Both the position numbers and the translations under genes were made by a program. DNA of 64,000 bases from DATKHR01 sp036557365 (lineage in GTDB: Bacteria; Acidobacteriota; Vicinamibacteria; Vicinamibacterales; CAVVIG01): assembly GCA_036557365.1 (NCBI GenBank), contig DATBHR010000043.1, positions 1 through 64,000 on the forward strand, given 5' to 3'. The notes under the pieces were generated by a model. It had not been told where the DNA came from, made no database searches, and worked only from the letters and a program-made list of their open reading frames with translations. How positions within the stretch are numbered: position 1 is the first letter of the stretch; each line of letters opens with the position of its first letter. Shown here piece after piece: positions 36,532-45,638 of the stretch.

Positions 36532-38554
36532 CGCCGGCTGTCTGCTCGCCCTCTGCTGCATGGCCGGCTGCGTCGCCCGCGAGCCGGCCGCCACGCAGAC
36601 GCCCACCGTCCCGCAGCACGTCGTCGTCATCACCATCGACACGCTTCGTGCCGATCATCTCGGCGCCTACGGAAACCGGGACGTCTCGACGCCGAACATG
36701 GACCGCCTCGCGAGCGAGGGCGCGCTGGCGCTTCAGGCCGACGTCGTCGCTCCGCTGACGCGTCCATCGCACGTATCGATCTTCACCGGCCTCTATCCCG
36801 CACAGCACGGCATCCGCGACAACATCTCGCGTGCGCTCGCGCCGGACGTGCCGACGCTGGCCGAAGCGTTCAAGCACGCGGGCTTTTCGACCGCAGGCTT
36901 TGTTTCATCCATCGTGTTGTCCAAACAGTCAGGTTTGAACCGCGGCTTCGACGAGTTCTCAGACCGGTTCGACCTCGGCGCGAACGCGGCGGACGAAGCC
37001 GGCTTTCTCGACATCCTCGAAAAGCGAGGCGACGTCGCGATCGCCGATGCGATTGCGTGGCTTGGCGCACATGCGCAGTCGCGGACGTTCGTGTGGGTGC
37101 ATCTCTACGATCCGCATGCGCCTTACGAAGCGCCCGAGCCATACGCGTCACGGTACGCTGACCGTCCCTATGACGGCGAGGTCGCCTGGTCAGACGAGCT
37201 CGTCGGCAGGCTCGATGCCGCGCTCACGCGCTTGAATATTCGCGATCGCACGCTCACGGTGTTGACCTCGGACCACGGCGAGTCGCTGGGCGAACACGGC
37301 GAAATCGTGCACGGATATTTCCTGTACGAAGCGACGCTGCGTGTGCCGTTGATTCTCCACGGACCGGGCATCAGGGCCGGAACCAGAATCCAGGGCGTTG
37401 TGCGCAGCGTCGATCTGTTTCCGACGGTCCTCGAGCTCGCCGCAATTACGCCGGTCCAGAGCACGTACACACCGTCTGGACGAAGCCTCGCGAAGATCGT
37501 CACCGGCCGCGACGAACGGCTCGACGATGAACCGGCGATGGCGGAATCGCTGACGCCTCGGATTCACTACGGCTGGAGCGATCTGCGAAGCATTCGCGAT
37601 GGGCGCTGGAAGTTCATCCTCGCCCCGAAGCCGGAACTGTACGATCTCGAACGCGATCCGCGCGAGCTGCACAACCTCGCAGGCGAAGAGGCTTCGCGGG
37701 CGGCAGCGCTCCGCACCGGGCTCGAACGACATCTGGACGCCGAACCGACGGCATCCGCGCCGCGGTCCGGACGCGGTGGCGACGTTCCGATCGATCTCGT
37801 CGAGCGGCTCGGAGCGCTCGGCTACGTCAGCGGCGGCACGACGAGCCGGCCGTCGCTGGATGTCGATCCGAAGGACAAGATCGAAGACTACAAAGTCCTG
37901 AATGCCCTGCTCCACGAGGGTCTCGTGCAGCTTCGCGACCGCGACTACCCGTCGGCCGCGGAACGCTTCAAGGCGCTCGCGGCACGCGGCATCGACAGCT
38001 TCGAGTCGCACTACTACTTTGGCCAGGCGCTCGTCGGACTTCGGCGATGGCAGGATGCCGCGGTCGAGTTCGAGCGCGCGATTCCAAAGCTGCCGGGATT
38101 CGCCGCCTCGTATCTCATGCTGGCGGACTGCGAGGTCGCGGCCAGAAACCGCGGCGCCGCCATCGACGCGCTGCGCCGCGGCGCGACAGCCGTGCCCGGC
38201 GACGCGCGAATCCCGCGCCGCCTCGGCGAACTCTATCGCGACAGCGGCCGCCTGTCGGATGCGCTCACGTCGTTCCGCGAGGCGATCGCGAAGGATCCTG
38301 GTGAGGCCTCGCAATGGAATTCTGTCGGCATGATCGTCGGCGCCCGTGGCGATCTCGCCGAGGCGGAGCGATCGTTTCGCGAGGCCGTCCAGCGCGATCC
38401 GCGCGAGCCGCGATACGCCTATAACCTCGGCCTCACGCTGATGCGCGAGCGCCGTCCGGACGAAGCCGCAATGTTCTTCAGGAAGACGCTGGAGTTGAAT
38501 CCCGAATTCGGGGACGCGCGGGAGAAACTGACGGAGCTCGAACGTGTGAAGTGA
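36521..38554 (+). CDS. Sulfatase-fold phosphohydrolase-like lipoprotein with TPRs (second)
   Basis: A 677-residue paralogue of the preceding gene. I chose the GTG at 36521 because it gives a short lipoprotein signal (LLALCCMAGC, lipobox Cys near residue 16) and has GGAG 7 nt upstream; an ATG at 36476 would add a non-hydrophobic extension. The enzyme domain has ITIDTLRADHLGAYG, APLTRPSHVSIFTG (Thr near residue 80 at the nucleophile position) and SDHGESLGEHGE. TPRs fill the C-terminus (about 455-670). It overlaps the upstream gene by 11 bp, so the two are coexpressed. Both retain the YGWSDLRSIRDGRWKFI region before the TPRs. The substrate is unknown. Confidence 0.87.
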   Translation: MRVDAGCLLALCCMAGCVAREPAATQTPTVPQHVVVITIDTLRADHLGAYGNRDVSTPNMDRLASEGALALQADVVAPLTRPSHVSIFTGLYPAQHGIRDNISRALAPDVPTLAEAFKHAGFSTAGFVSSIVLSKQSGLNRGFDEFSDRFDLGANAADEAGFLDILEKRGDVAIADAIAWLGAHAQSRTFVWVHLYDPHAPYEAPEPYASRYADRPYDGEVAWSDELVGRLDAALTRLNIRDRTLTVLTSDHGESLGEHGEIVHGYFLYEATLRVPLILHGPGIRAGTRIQGVVRSVDLFPTVLELAAITPVQSTYTPSGRSLAKIVTGRDERLDDEPAMAESLTPRIHYGWSDLRSIRDGRWKFILAPKPELYDLERDPRELHNLAGEEASRAAALRTGLERHLDAEPTASAPRSGRGGDVPIDLVERLGALGYVSGGTTSRPSLDVDPKDKIEDYKVLNALLHEGLVQLRDRDYPSAAERFKALAARGIDSFESHYYFGQALVGLRRWQDAAVEFERAIPKLPGFAASYLMLADCEVAARNRGAAIDALRRGATAVPGDARIPRRLGELYRDSGRLSDALTSFREAIAKDPGEASQWNSVGMIVGARGDLAEAERSFREAVQRDPREPRYAYNLGLTLMRERRPDEAAMFFRKTLELNPEFGDAREKLTELERVK

Positions 38555-38570
38555 ACAACTTCACACGTTC
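38540..38570. terminator. Bidirectional hairpin between convergent genes
   Basis: A perfect 11-bp inverted repeat, GAACGTGTGAA/TTCACACGTTC, with a 9-nt loop. The left arm encodes the last residues of the second sulfatase-fold protein and the loop holds its stop codon. It can serve both that gene and the TonB-type receptor ending at 38579. Confidence 0.7.
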
Positions 38571-38578
38571 GTGGCCGA

Positions 38579-41383
38579 TCAGAACTTGATGCGCGCGCCG
38601 AACTGCAACCGGCGCGGGTAGGTATATCGCGACGGCACGCCGAACGTCGTCACATCGCCGCGACGGCTGAGGACGTTCTCGCTCGTGTCGGAGTTCGTCA
38701 GGTTGAGCGCGTCGAGGAACAGATCAAGGGTCAGCCCGTTCGTCTGGAGCGGGAACGATTTCTGGATGCGCGTATCGATCATGTGCAGGCTGGGCAGCCG
38801 CACGCTGCCGTCGAGCGGCTCCATGTAGATTGTCGGCCGCGCCGTGAAACCAAGCCCGCCGACCCGAATCTGCCGCGCCCACGGACGGCCCGTCTGGTAC
38901 TGCAGGTTGCCGGACACCAGGAAGTTCCACGGAAGCCGGTAGATGATTTGCGCTTTGGCGACGACAGGGCGATCGCCGATGAGGAGTCCGTCGGAGTTGA
39001 CGTAGTCGTTGATGCCGCCCTGGCATAGCGTGCCGCAGCCGATGCGGCCGAACCCTCCCGACGTGCCGAACTGCGCCGACGACGGCCCCTGCGTGCTCGC
39101 CGGCTCGAGGCCCTCCGACTTCGACAGCACGAGCGACAGCGTGCCCTGCCAGTTGCTCGACATGCGTTTCGTGCCGGTAATCGTCACGCCGTTGTACCGG
39201 CTGTACAAACCGGGCGCGTTCGTCATCTGGAACACGCTTTGGCTGAACGGCGTGAGCAGCTTGTAGACCATGACGGTCTGATTGGTCGCGCCGATGCCGA
39301 CGTCGTCGACGTACGGCACCTGCGTGTAACTGCCGCCGATATCCTGCCATCCCGGATAGTCGTACCCGCGCTTGTAGACGTAGTTCACCTGCAATCCCAG
39401 GTTCTTGGCCACCTCCTGTTCGACCTGGAAGATGACCTGGTGCGAGTACGGATCCTTGTAGCCGTGATCGATCGTCAGGTTGTCGGCGCTGCTGACGACG
39501 CTGAAGTCCGTTCGCTCGCCTGCCGGCGTGATGTCGAAGTAATACTTCGGCGTCGTTGACGGGATGGCGGGAATGAAGTCGTTGAGGAAGATCCCGCGAT
39601 ACAGCAATCCGTAGTAGCCCTTGACGACGGTCTTGCCCGATTCGTTGACCTTCCACGTCGCGCCGATTCGCGGCGAGACGACGTTCCAGTGATAGACATC
39701 GTCGTTGGCCGGGGACGTTTGGCCGGTTGGATTCCCGGACGCGTCGAGAATCGGAAACGACGGGTATTGCGCCTGGCTGTGGTCGTACCGCAGTCCGAGG
39801 TTGAGCGTGACGACGTTCTTCAGCCGGTACGTGTCATCGGCGTAGAACCCGACGTTCTTGATCACGCCGCCCTGGTGGTACGGCAGCCTCGTATAGCCGT
39901 ACGACGGCTTGCCGCCGACGATGTAGATGTAGTCGTTGTTGCCGAGGATGGCGTCGCGGCCGCCGTCGCTGTACTGGACGCCGAGTTTGATGTCGTGACT
40001 GCCGCCCATGAACGAATCGGCAAGGTGCGACACTTTCCCGCTGATGCCGGTCCTCCACGTCTTCGCGTCGCCCCACGACGAAATACCGCCGGTGATCTGG
40101 CCGGTGTCGTTGTTGATCACGCGCGGCATGACGCGCGGCTCGCCGCTGATGAGCGGGTCGGTCGAATCCTTTCCGTAGTAGCCGGCGATGCGCGCCTCGA
40201 CGAACGTTTTCGACGACAGCACGCCGGTATAGACGAGATTCGGCGTGGGGTTGTCGCCGTGACCGATATTGACCGTGCTCGGCGCGGTGACCGCGGACGG
40301 CACACCCGGAAAGCTCCAGTAGTCGTCGTGATAGCCCTGCATCAACCGATGGTTCTCATTGATGTTGTATGTGAGCTTGTAGAACACGCGGCGCGATGTG
40401 GACTTGGCCGGGAATGCCGGATCGGTCCCGGGCTGAGAGTCGTAGTCGTTCTGATATTCGAACGAACCGAAGAACCAGAACTTGTCGCGAATGATCGGTC
40501 CGGTCAGCTGCCATGTCGTGTCGATGTACTGGTCGCGGTGGTACGGCAGCCCGCCGGCCGGGCAGTTCGTGACGCCCTGGCACTCCTGCTCCGGCGTCGT
40601 GTTGCGGCCGGTGAGCGACTGGCTCTGGCCGTAATAGGTGGCGTCGCCGTGGAATTGATTGCCGCCCTGTCGCGTGACCACGTTGAACACGGCGCCCATG
40701 ACGTTGCCGTACTCGGCCGACGCGCCAAGCTGCAGCACTTCGATTTCCTGAATGGCATCGGCGTTCGGCCAGGGCCACGCGGTGCCGCCGGTCGGCGCCG
40801 ACAGGTCGGTGCCGTCAATCGCATACACGTTGTCGCTCGTCGTGCTTCCGAGCGTCGTCGCTGTCGTCGTCGAACCAACGGTCGACGTCGCGCTGACGCC
40901 GGGAGCCGAGTTGACGAGATCGAAGAACGAGAAGTGCCTGATGGGCGCCGCAGCGACCCATTCCTTGTTGTAGTTCGTGCTCACCGTTGTCGACGCCAGG
41001 TTCACGACCGGCGAATCGCCGGTGACGGTGACCGTCTCGCTGAGCGCAGTGACCTTGAGCGTGATTTTCAAATCGATGACCGCGCCGACGCCGACGGGTA
41101 CGTTTTCCTGGCGCAGCGTCGCGAATCCCTGGAGCGCGTACTCCAGGGTGTACTCGCCCGGAGGCAGGGCGGGGAATCGGTACGTGCCGGTGTCGCTCGT
41201 CACGACCGTCGGGCTTCCGGGAAGGCCGGCGCCGCGAATCGTTACCGTTACGCCGGGCAGAACGGCATTCGATTCGTCGACGACCGTGCCGACGATTTCT
41301 CCGGTTGTGCGTTGAGCGCGCGCTGGCACTGCGAGGGCGATGAGCACCAGCACCCAGGGGACTCGGGTGAGCAGACGCCGCAT
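38579..41383 (-). CDS. TonB-dependent-receptor-like outer membrane protein with CnaB-type N-terminal domain
   Basis: A 934-residue outer-membrane protein. A signal peptide (about 1-23) precedes a carboxypeptidase-regulatory/CnaB-like beta domain (about 26-112: GEIVGTVVDESNAVLPGVTV, TYRFPALPPGEYTLEY). A plug domain (about 125-255: YAIDGTDLSAP, IQEIEVLQLGASAEYGNVMG) and a long beta-barrel ending in Phe (QFGARIKF) follow. This is the typical very large receptor family of Acidobacteriota. I see no clear TonB box. The substrate is unknown; oligosaccharide, peptide or siderophore uptake are all possible. It has its own promoter and faces a bidirectional hairpin at its end. Confidence 0.92.
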   Translation of the reverse strand: MRRLLTRVPWVLVLIALAVPARAQRTTGEIVGTVVDESNAVLPGVTVTIRGAGLPGSPTVVTSDTGTYRFPALPPGEYTLEYALQGFATLRQENVPVGVGAVIDLKITLKVTALSETVTVTGDSPVVNLASTTVSTNYNKEWVAAAPIRHFSFFDLVNSAPGVSATSTVGSTTTATTLGSTTSDNVYAIDGTDLSAPTGGTAWPWPNADAIQEIEVLQLGASAEYGNVMGAVFNVVTRQGGNQFHGDATYYGQSQSLTGRNTTPEQECQGVTNCPAGGLPYHRDQYIDTTWQLTGPIIRDKFWFFGSFEYQNDYDSQPGTDPAFPAKSTSRRVFYKLTYNINENHRLMQGYHDDYWSFPGVPSAVTAPSTVNIGHGDNPTPNLVYTGVLSSKTFVEARIAGYYGKDSTDPLISGEPRVMPRVINNDTGQITGGISSWGDAKTWRTGISGKVSHLADSFMGGSHDIKLGVQYSDGGRDAILGNNDYIYIVGGKPSYGYTRLPYHQGGVIKNVGFYADDTYRLKNVVTLNLGLRYDHSQAQYPSFPILDASGNPTGQTSPANDDVYHWNVVSPRIGATWKVNESGKTVVKGYYGLLYRGIFLNDFIPAIPSTTPKYYFDITPAGERTDFSVVSSADNLTIDHGYKDPYSHQVIFQVEQEVAKNLGLQVNYVYKRGYDYPGWQDIGGSYTQVPYVDDVGIGATNQTVMVYKLLTPFSQSVFQMTNAPGLYSRYNGVTITGTKRMSSNWQGTLSLVLSKSEGLEPASTQGPSSAQFGTSGGFGRIGCGTLCQGGINDYVNSDGLLIGDRPVVAKAQIIYRLPWNFLVSGNLQYQTGRPWARQIRVGGLGFTARPTIYMEPLDGSVRLPSLHMIDTRIQKSFPLQTNGLTLDLFLDALNLTNSDTSENVLSRRGDVTTFGVPSRYTYPRRLQFGARIKF

Positions 41384-41471
41384 GCTGTTTCCCTCCCGTG
41401 AAACGTCCGGGGACTGCTAACTAGGGAACGAAGAAGACAGCAAACGTTAGATAAAAAATAAAATCCAGCGC

Positions 41472-41500
41472 ACTCTAGACCCCGGGCCGGGGCGTGTCAA
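41472..41500 (-). promoter_or_regulatory. Promoter of the TonB-type receptor
   Basis: On the minus strand TTGACA (41495-41500), a 17-bp spacer and TAGAGT (41472-41477) form a near-consensus promoter. The spacer contains a GC palindrome (CCCCGGCCCGGGG), and the remaining leader is A/T-rich. It lies 13 bp past the end of the upstream minus-strand oxidoreductase, so the receptor is likely a separate unit. Confidence 0.6.
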
Positions 41501-41513
41501 GCAATTAACGCGG

Positions 41514-43592
41514 CTAATCGGCGCCGAGGAGCGGCATGGCGCGCCGCTGCAGCACTTCCTGGACGGCCCGGTGCGCTTCGAGCATCGCCGCATCGGTGTG
41601 GGGACTCGCGGCCGCGTCCGAGTTCGCAATGGTGATGAGTCCAAACGGCTGACGTGCTTTGACGCACGGACGTTCGTTTGTGGACGTATAGACCCATTCC
41701 ATTGGATCGTAGAGCGGGTTGTACGTGTAGGCGTATCCGTGCGGCCAGCGATTGACCGCAATCGCGATGATGTCGCGCGCCGAGTCGAAGCCGCCTTCGC
41801 CAAGGCTGCGCGCGAGCTGGTCGCGGATGTTCCGTTCGAACGTCTCGAAGCTCGTGCTCAGCAGGTCGGCGCGGCCGATCCGGTGCTGTTCCTTGCGCGG
41901 CCTGCCGGGTGACATCGGATAGCGCGTCATGTGCAGGACGACCGGCTCCTCAGGCTTTTGCGGATGATGCAGATCGCCGAGGCTGACCGCTTCGGCCAGG
42001 TCCACGCTCGCGTGATACATCGTCGGCGCGCTGACGCCGGTGACGCCGAGCTTCTCGAAGGCCTTCCAGTTCTTCACCGCGACGCTCGTGTACACCAGCG
42101 GACCCTTCACGCCGAATGCGAGCGCCTCTTTCTGCGGCGCCGGCAGATCCGGCACGAGGTACGGGATGAACATGTTCCAGCACGCCATGACCACGGCGCG
42201 TGATCGAACCTGGTAGGTCTTGCCGCCGCGAACGTAGCTCGTGATGACTTCTTTCGCCGATGGAACCGCGCCGTCATGACGCACGTGGACGACGGTGCTG
42301 TTCAGCCGAATCCGCGCCGTTTGATCGGCGCGATCGAGCGACGCGTAGTTGACGCGCGCCGCCCCGATTTCTTCCATCGCGCTCGCGTCGCCCTGCTGCA
42401 TGGAGGCAGATGGAACCGCGTCGGGAATCAGCCAGCGCACGAGCAGGCGCGCGATCGTGGCGTTGCCGTCGGGAAAATGAACCGTCGGCCCGCCGCCGGG
42501 CCCGATCTGGCGACCGTGGTGGCCTCCAGGCAGGTCCGCGAGCAATCCGTTCGGACTCGCTTCGAGGTTCATGCCGGAAAATCCGGGCAGACCTTCCTGC
42601 CATGCGAAGAGCGCCGGGAAGCAGTCGACGCCCACGCAGAAATTGCCGGCGCCCTGGTTCCTGAAGAACCACAGGACCTGCTTGTCCACCTTGACGAGAT
42701 TCAACAGAAAATCCTGGTAGCTCATCTTCGCGAGCCGGACCTTCTTTTCCGCCGACGACAATCCGGGCATGTAGTCGGGATGCGAGCCGCCGTACAGCCG
42801 GAGCATGTCCTTCTGCGCTTGCGCGGAAAGCGGCGTGCGCGACAGATCGTCGGCGCTGTAGCTGCCCCGTCCACGTCCGCCACCGCCCCCGGCCGCTTGA
42901 CCGGGCGCGCCGCGACCGGCCTGGTCTCCACGACCTGCGGCATTGGCGTGACGAATCACGAGCTTGTCCACGCCCCACGTCTCTTTGTCGAAGAACGTCG
43001 CCTGACCCGTCAACCCGAGCGATCGATACAACGTCCGGTTCTTCGCGTTCTCTGAGAGGAACCGATCAATGTCGATGCCGATGTCGTGAATCACCGCTCG
43101 CGCGTGCTCGTTGTAACGGTTCCACGACTCGATGTTCAACGTGCCGCCATTCAGCGCCAGCATGCGGCCGTCGTAGTGGAACTCGTTGCGCTTGGCGTGT
43201 CCGCCGAAGTCGTCGTGGTTGTCGAGGACGAGGATCTTTGCGCTCCGTCCAACGTCGCGGATGAAGTAGTAAGCCGCGGACAGTCCGCTCAACCCGCCGC
43301 CGACGACCACGAGATCGTACGACTCGCCGGTGTTGATGGCGCTCGACAGATCCCACTGACGACGATCCCGCAGCTGATGCGCGACCTCGAACGATCCTGG
43401 ATGGCTGCCGCGCATCCCGACGCGCGTCGGCGGGTAGTAGTCTGCCGCGCGCTCCGGCGCAAACTCCTGCTCCGCCGCCCGAATCAGTTCCGGCGCGAGG
43501 ACGGAGCCGGCGACGCCCATCGCGACGCCGTTCAGAAAGTCGCGGCGGGTGATCGAACGATCCATCCCGAGATTGCGATCGTGCGAATCCAT
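41514..43592 (-). CDS. Tat-exported FAD oxidoreductase, spermidine-dehydrogenase-like (copy 1)
   Basis: A 692-residue protein with a twin-arginine signal (SITRRDFLNGVAMGVAG). The dinucleotide-binding motif is DLVVVGGGLSGLSAAYYF followed by a second conserved block, LDNHDDFGGHAKRNEF. A Gly/Arg-rich insertion (GGGGGRGRG) interrupts the middle. The rest resembles SpdH-type amine dehydrogenases (HFPDGNATIARLLVR, RWPHGYAYTYNPLYDP). It would oxidise an amine in the periplasm and pass electrons to a cytochrome or the quinone pool. I chose the ATG at 43592 because the Tat signal is close behind and a GAGGG site precedes it. The motif ATGTA-N4-TGTCAA lies 38 bp upstream. Confidence 0.85.
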   Translation of the reverse strand: MDSHDRNLGMDRSITRRDFLNGVAMGVAGSVLAPELIRAAEQEFAPERAADYYPPTRVGMRGSHPGSFEVAHQLRDRRQWDLSSAINTGESYDLVVVGGGLSGLSAAYYFIRDVGRSAKILVLDNHDDFGGHAKRNEFHYDGRMLALNGGTLNIESWNRYNEHARAVIHDIGIDIDRFLSENAKNRTLYRSLGLTGQATFFDKETWGVDKLVIRHANAAGRGDQAGRGAPGQAAGGGGGRGRGSYSADDLSRTPLSAQAQKDMLRLYGGSHPDYMPGLSSAEKKVRLAKMSYQDFLLNLVKVDKQVLWFFRNQGAGNFCVGVDCFPALFAWQEGLPGFSGMNLEASPNGLLADLPGGHHGRQIGPGGGPTVHFPDGNATIARLLVRWLIPDAVPSASMQQGDASAMEEIGAARVNYASLDRADQTARIRLNSTVVHVRHDGAVPSAKEVITSYVRGGKTYQVRSRAVVMACWNMFIPYLVPDLPAPQKEALAFGVKGPLVYTSVAVKNWKAFEKLGVTGVSAPTMYHASVDLAEAVSLGDLHHPQKPEEPVVLHMTRYPMSPGRPRKEQHRIGRADLLSTSFETFERNIRDQLARSLGEGGFDSARDIIAIAVNRWPHGYAYTYNPLYDPMEWVYTSTNERPCVKARQPFGLITIANSDAAASPHTDAAMLEAHRAVQEVLQRRAMPLLGAD

Positions 43593-43630
43593 TGAGGGTC
43601 CCTCGTCAGCGTGGCATCGAAACACAACAA

Positions 43631-43645
43631 ATGTAAGGTTGTCAA
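43631..43645. promoter_or_regulatory. Shared motif ATGTA-N4-TGTCAA, site 2
   Basis: ATGTAAGGTTGTCAA lies in the divergent region between oxidoreductase copies 1 and 2. The right half reads TTGACA on the minus strand and is a plausible -35 for copy 1, although its -10 is poor. The same motif occurs at 54074-54088 and 56753-56767. Confidence 0.6.
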
Positions 43646-43686
43646 CGTGGCCGCGCGCTAGAATCCTCAGCGTTGGAGCACCTCAT

Positions 43687-45618
43687 ATGACGGATCGACT
43701 TCTGAATCGCGACCTGGGCATGAACCGACGCATTCCACGCCGAGATTTCCTCAACGGCGTCGCAATCGGCATCGCGGGTGTTGGCGTCTCCGGCGCACTC
43801 GCGCCGCGACAGATCGACGCGGCGCCGACGGATGCGGGCGACGTCCTGCAATCCGCCGCTCAACCGGCGTCGTCGTATCCGCCCGCGCGCACCGGCCTTC
43901 GCGGCAACTACCCTGCGGCGGTCCAGCAGTTCGACGCGATGCAGGCCGGCACGTACCAGCCGTTCCCCGCCGCTGACGACACCGGCGAAACCTACGATCT
44001 CGCCATCGTCGGCGGAGGCATTTCGGGGCTGGCGGCGGCGCACTTCTGGCATCGGGCGCTCGGCGAGTCGCAGAAGGTTTTGATTCTCGACAACCACGAC
44101 GACTTCGGCGGGCACGCGAAGCGCAACGAGTTCAGCTATCAGGGACGCACGTTCATCGGCTACGGCGGCACGATGGGCATCGCGACGCCGTTTCCATATA
44201 GCTACACGGCGAAGCGGCTCGTCGAGGAACTCGGGATTCCCGTCGAGCGAAATGCCGAATTCCAGAACCGCGACGCGTTTCAAAAGCTCGGCCTCGGCCC
44301 GGGCATGTTCTTCGACAAGGAACACTTCGGCGAGGATCGCGTCGTCGCCGGCAACGGCCGCCTGCCGTGGCCGGAGTTTCTCGCGAAGGCGCCGCTCTCG
44401 GAGGATGTCCGGAAGGATCTCGTCCGGCTGTATGGACACAATCCCGACTACATGGCGGGCATGAGCGTCGACGACAAGCTGGCGACGCTCGCGCACATCA
44501 GCTGGCAGGATTTCCTGCTCAAGTACGCGAAGGTCCACCCGGATTGCCTCCTGTTCTTCCGCGGGCAGGGTGGCAGGAACAACAAGCGCGTGGACACCAC
44601 GCCGGCGCTCGAAGCGGCGCAGCGCGGATCGGTCGGCTTCAACGGCCTCGGTTTGCCGGCGCACGCCGAGGGTTTCCGCGAAGCGTCGTACACGTTTCAC
44701 TTCCCCGACGGCAACGCGTCCATCGCGCGGTTGCTCGTCAACCGCCTGATTCCGTCGGCATTCGACGCGCCGAAGCTGACCTACGACGCCATCGTCTCCG
44801 CGCGGCTCGACTACGCGAAGCTCGACGCGCATGGATCGCCGACGCGCGTGCGACTGGGCAGCACCGTCGTGCGCGTGCAGCACGACGGCGACGTCGAGCA
44901 CGCGAAGTCGGTTCACATCGCCTACATCCGCGACGGAAAAGCGAGTGCCGTGCGAGCCGCGAACGTCATCCTCGCCTGCAACAACGCCTTGATTCCCGCG
45001 CTGATGCCGGAACTTCCGGCCAAGCAGCGCGAGGCGCTCGCGTATCCGGTGAAAGTACCGATGATGTACAACAACGTGCTCATCCGTCGCTGGACATCGT
45101 TCGCCGCGCTCGGCGTGTCGAACGTCAACTCGCCTTGCATGCTGCACACCGGCACGAGCCTCGATCCCGGATCGACGGTCGGCGGCTACCGCGGCGTCAC
45201 GACGCCCGAGGAGCCGATCATCGTCCACATGACCAGCAACCCGAACAAACCAGGATTGCCGCGCAAGGATCAGAATCGCGCCGGCGCGAAGCAATTGCTG
45301 TCAACGACGTTCGAGGAGTTCGAGCTGGAGATCCGGCGCCACCTGGCGGCGATGCTCGGACCGAAAGGCTTCGATCCTGCGAGCGACATCGTCGGCTTGA
45401 CGGTCAATCGATGGCCATACGGCTACGCATACACGTACGACACGCTCGGCGATCCGGACGTTCCGCCGGAGCAGCGGCCGCACGTCGTCGGACGACGGCG
45501 TTTCGGTCAGGTGACGATCGCAAACGCGGACGCTGGTGCCGCCGCGTTCACGAATCAAGCGATCGACGAGGCGAATCGCGCGGTCGAAGAGCTCTTCGTC
45601 AAGAACGGACTGACGTAG
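43687..45618 (+). CDS. Tat-exported FAD oxidoreductase, spermidine-dehydrogenase-like (copy 2)
   Basis: A 643-residue paralogue of copies 1 and 3. It has the Tat motif IPRRDFLNGVAIGIAG, the FAD motif DLAIVGGGISGLAAAHFW, and LDNHDDFGGHAKRNEF. It lacks the Gly/Arg-rich insertion of copies 1 and 3. C-terminal family signatures are HFPDGNASIARLLVNRL and NRWPYGYAYTYDTLGDPD. I chose the ATG at 43687 because it has GGAG 8 nt upstream and the Tat signal follows. The gene is divergent from copy 1 and convergent with copy 3, with only 20 bp between the stop codons. Periplasmic amine oxidation is inferred from family and context. Confidence 0.85.
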   Translation: MTDRLLNRDLGMNRRIPRRDFLNGVAIGIAGVGVSGALAPRQIDAAPTDAGDVLQSAAQPASSYPPARTGLRGNYPAAVQQFDAMQAGTYQPFPAADDTGETYDLAIVGGGISGLAAAHFWHRALGESQKVLILDNHDDFGGHAKRNEFSYQGRTFIGYGGTMGIATPFPYSYTAKRLVEELGIPVERNAEFQNRDAFQKLGLGPGMFFDKEHFGEDRVVAGNGRLPWPEFLAKAPLSEDVRKDLVRLYGHNPDYMAGMSVDDKLATLAHISWQDFLLKYAKVHPDCLLFFRGQGGRNNKRVDTTPALEAAQRGSVGFNGLGLPAHAEGFREASYTFHFPDGNASIARLLVNRLIPSAFDAPKLTYDAIVSARLDYAKLDAHGSPTRVRLGSTVVRVQHDGDVEHAKSVHIAYIRDGKASAVRAANVILACNNALIPALMPELPAKQREALAYPVKVPMMYNNVLIRRWTSFAALGVSNVNSPCMLHTGTSLDPGSTVGGYRGVTTPEEPIIVHMTSNPNKPGLPRKDQNRAGAKQLLSTTFEEFELEIRRHLAAMLGPKGFDPASDIVGLTVNRWPYGYAYTYDTLGDPDVPPEQRPHVVGRRRFGQVTIANADAGAAAFTNQAIDEANRAVEELFVKNGLT

Positions 45619-45638
45619 CGGGCCGCCGCGCAGCCGCG

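Noticed and set aside
39689..41401. A 570-codon plus-strand open frame
   Set aside because: It is antisense to the TonB-type receptor, which has clear signal, plug and barrel features.
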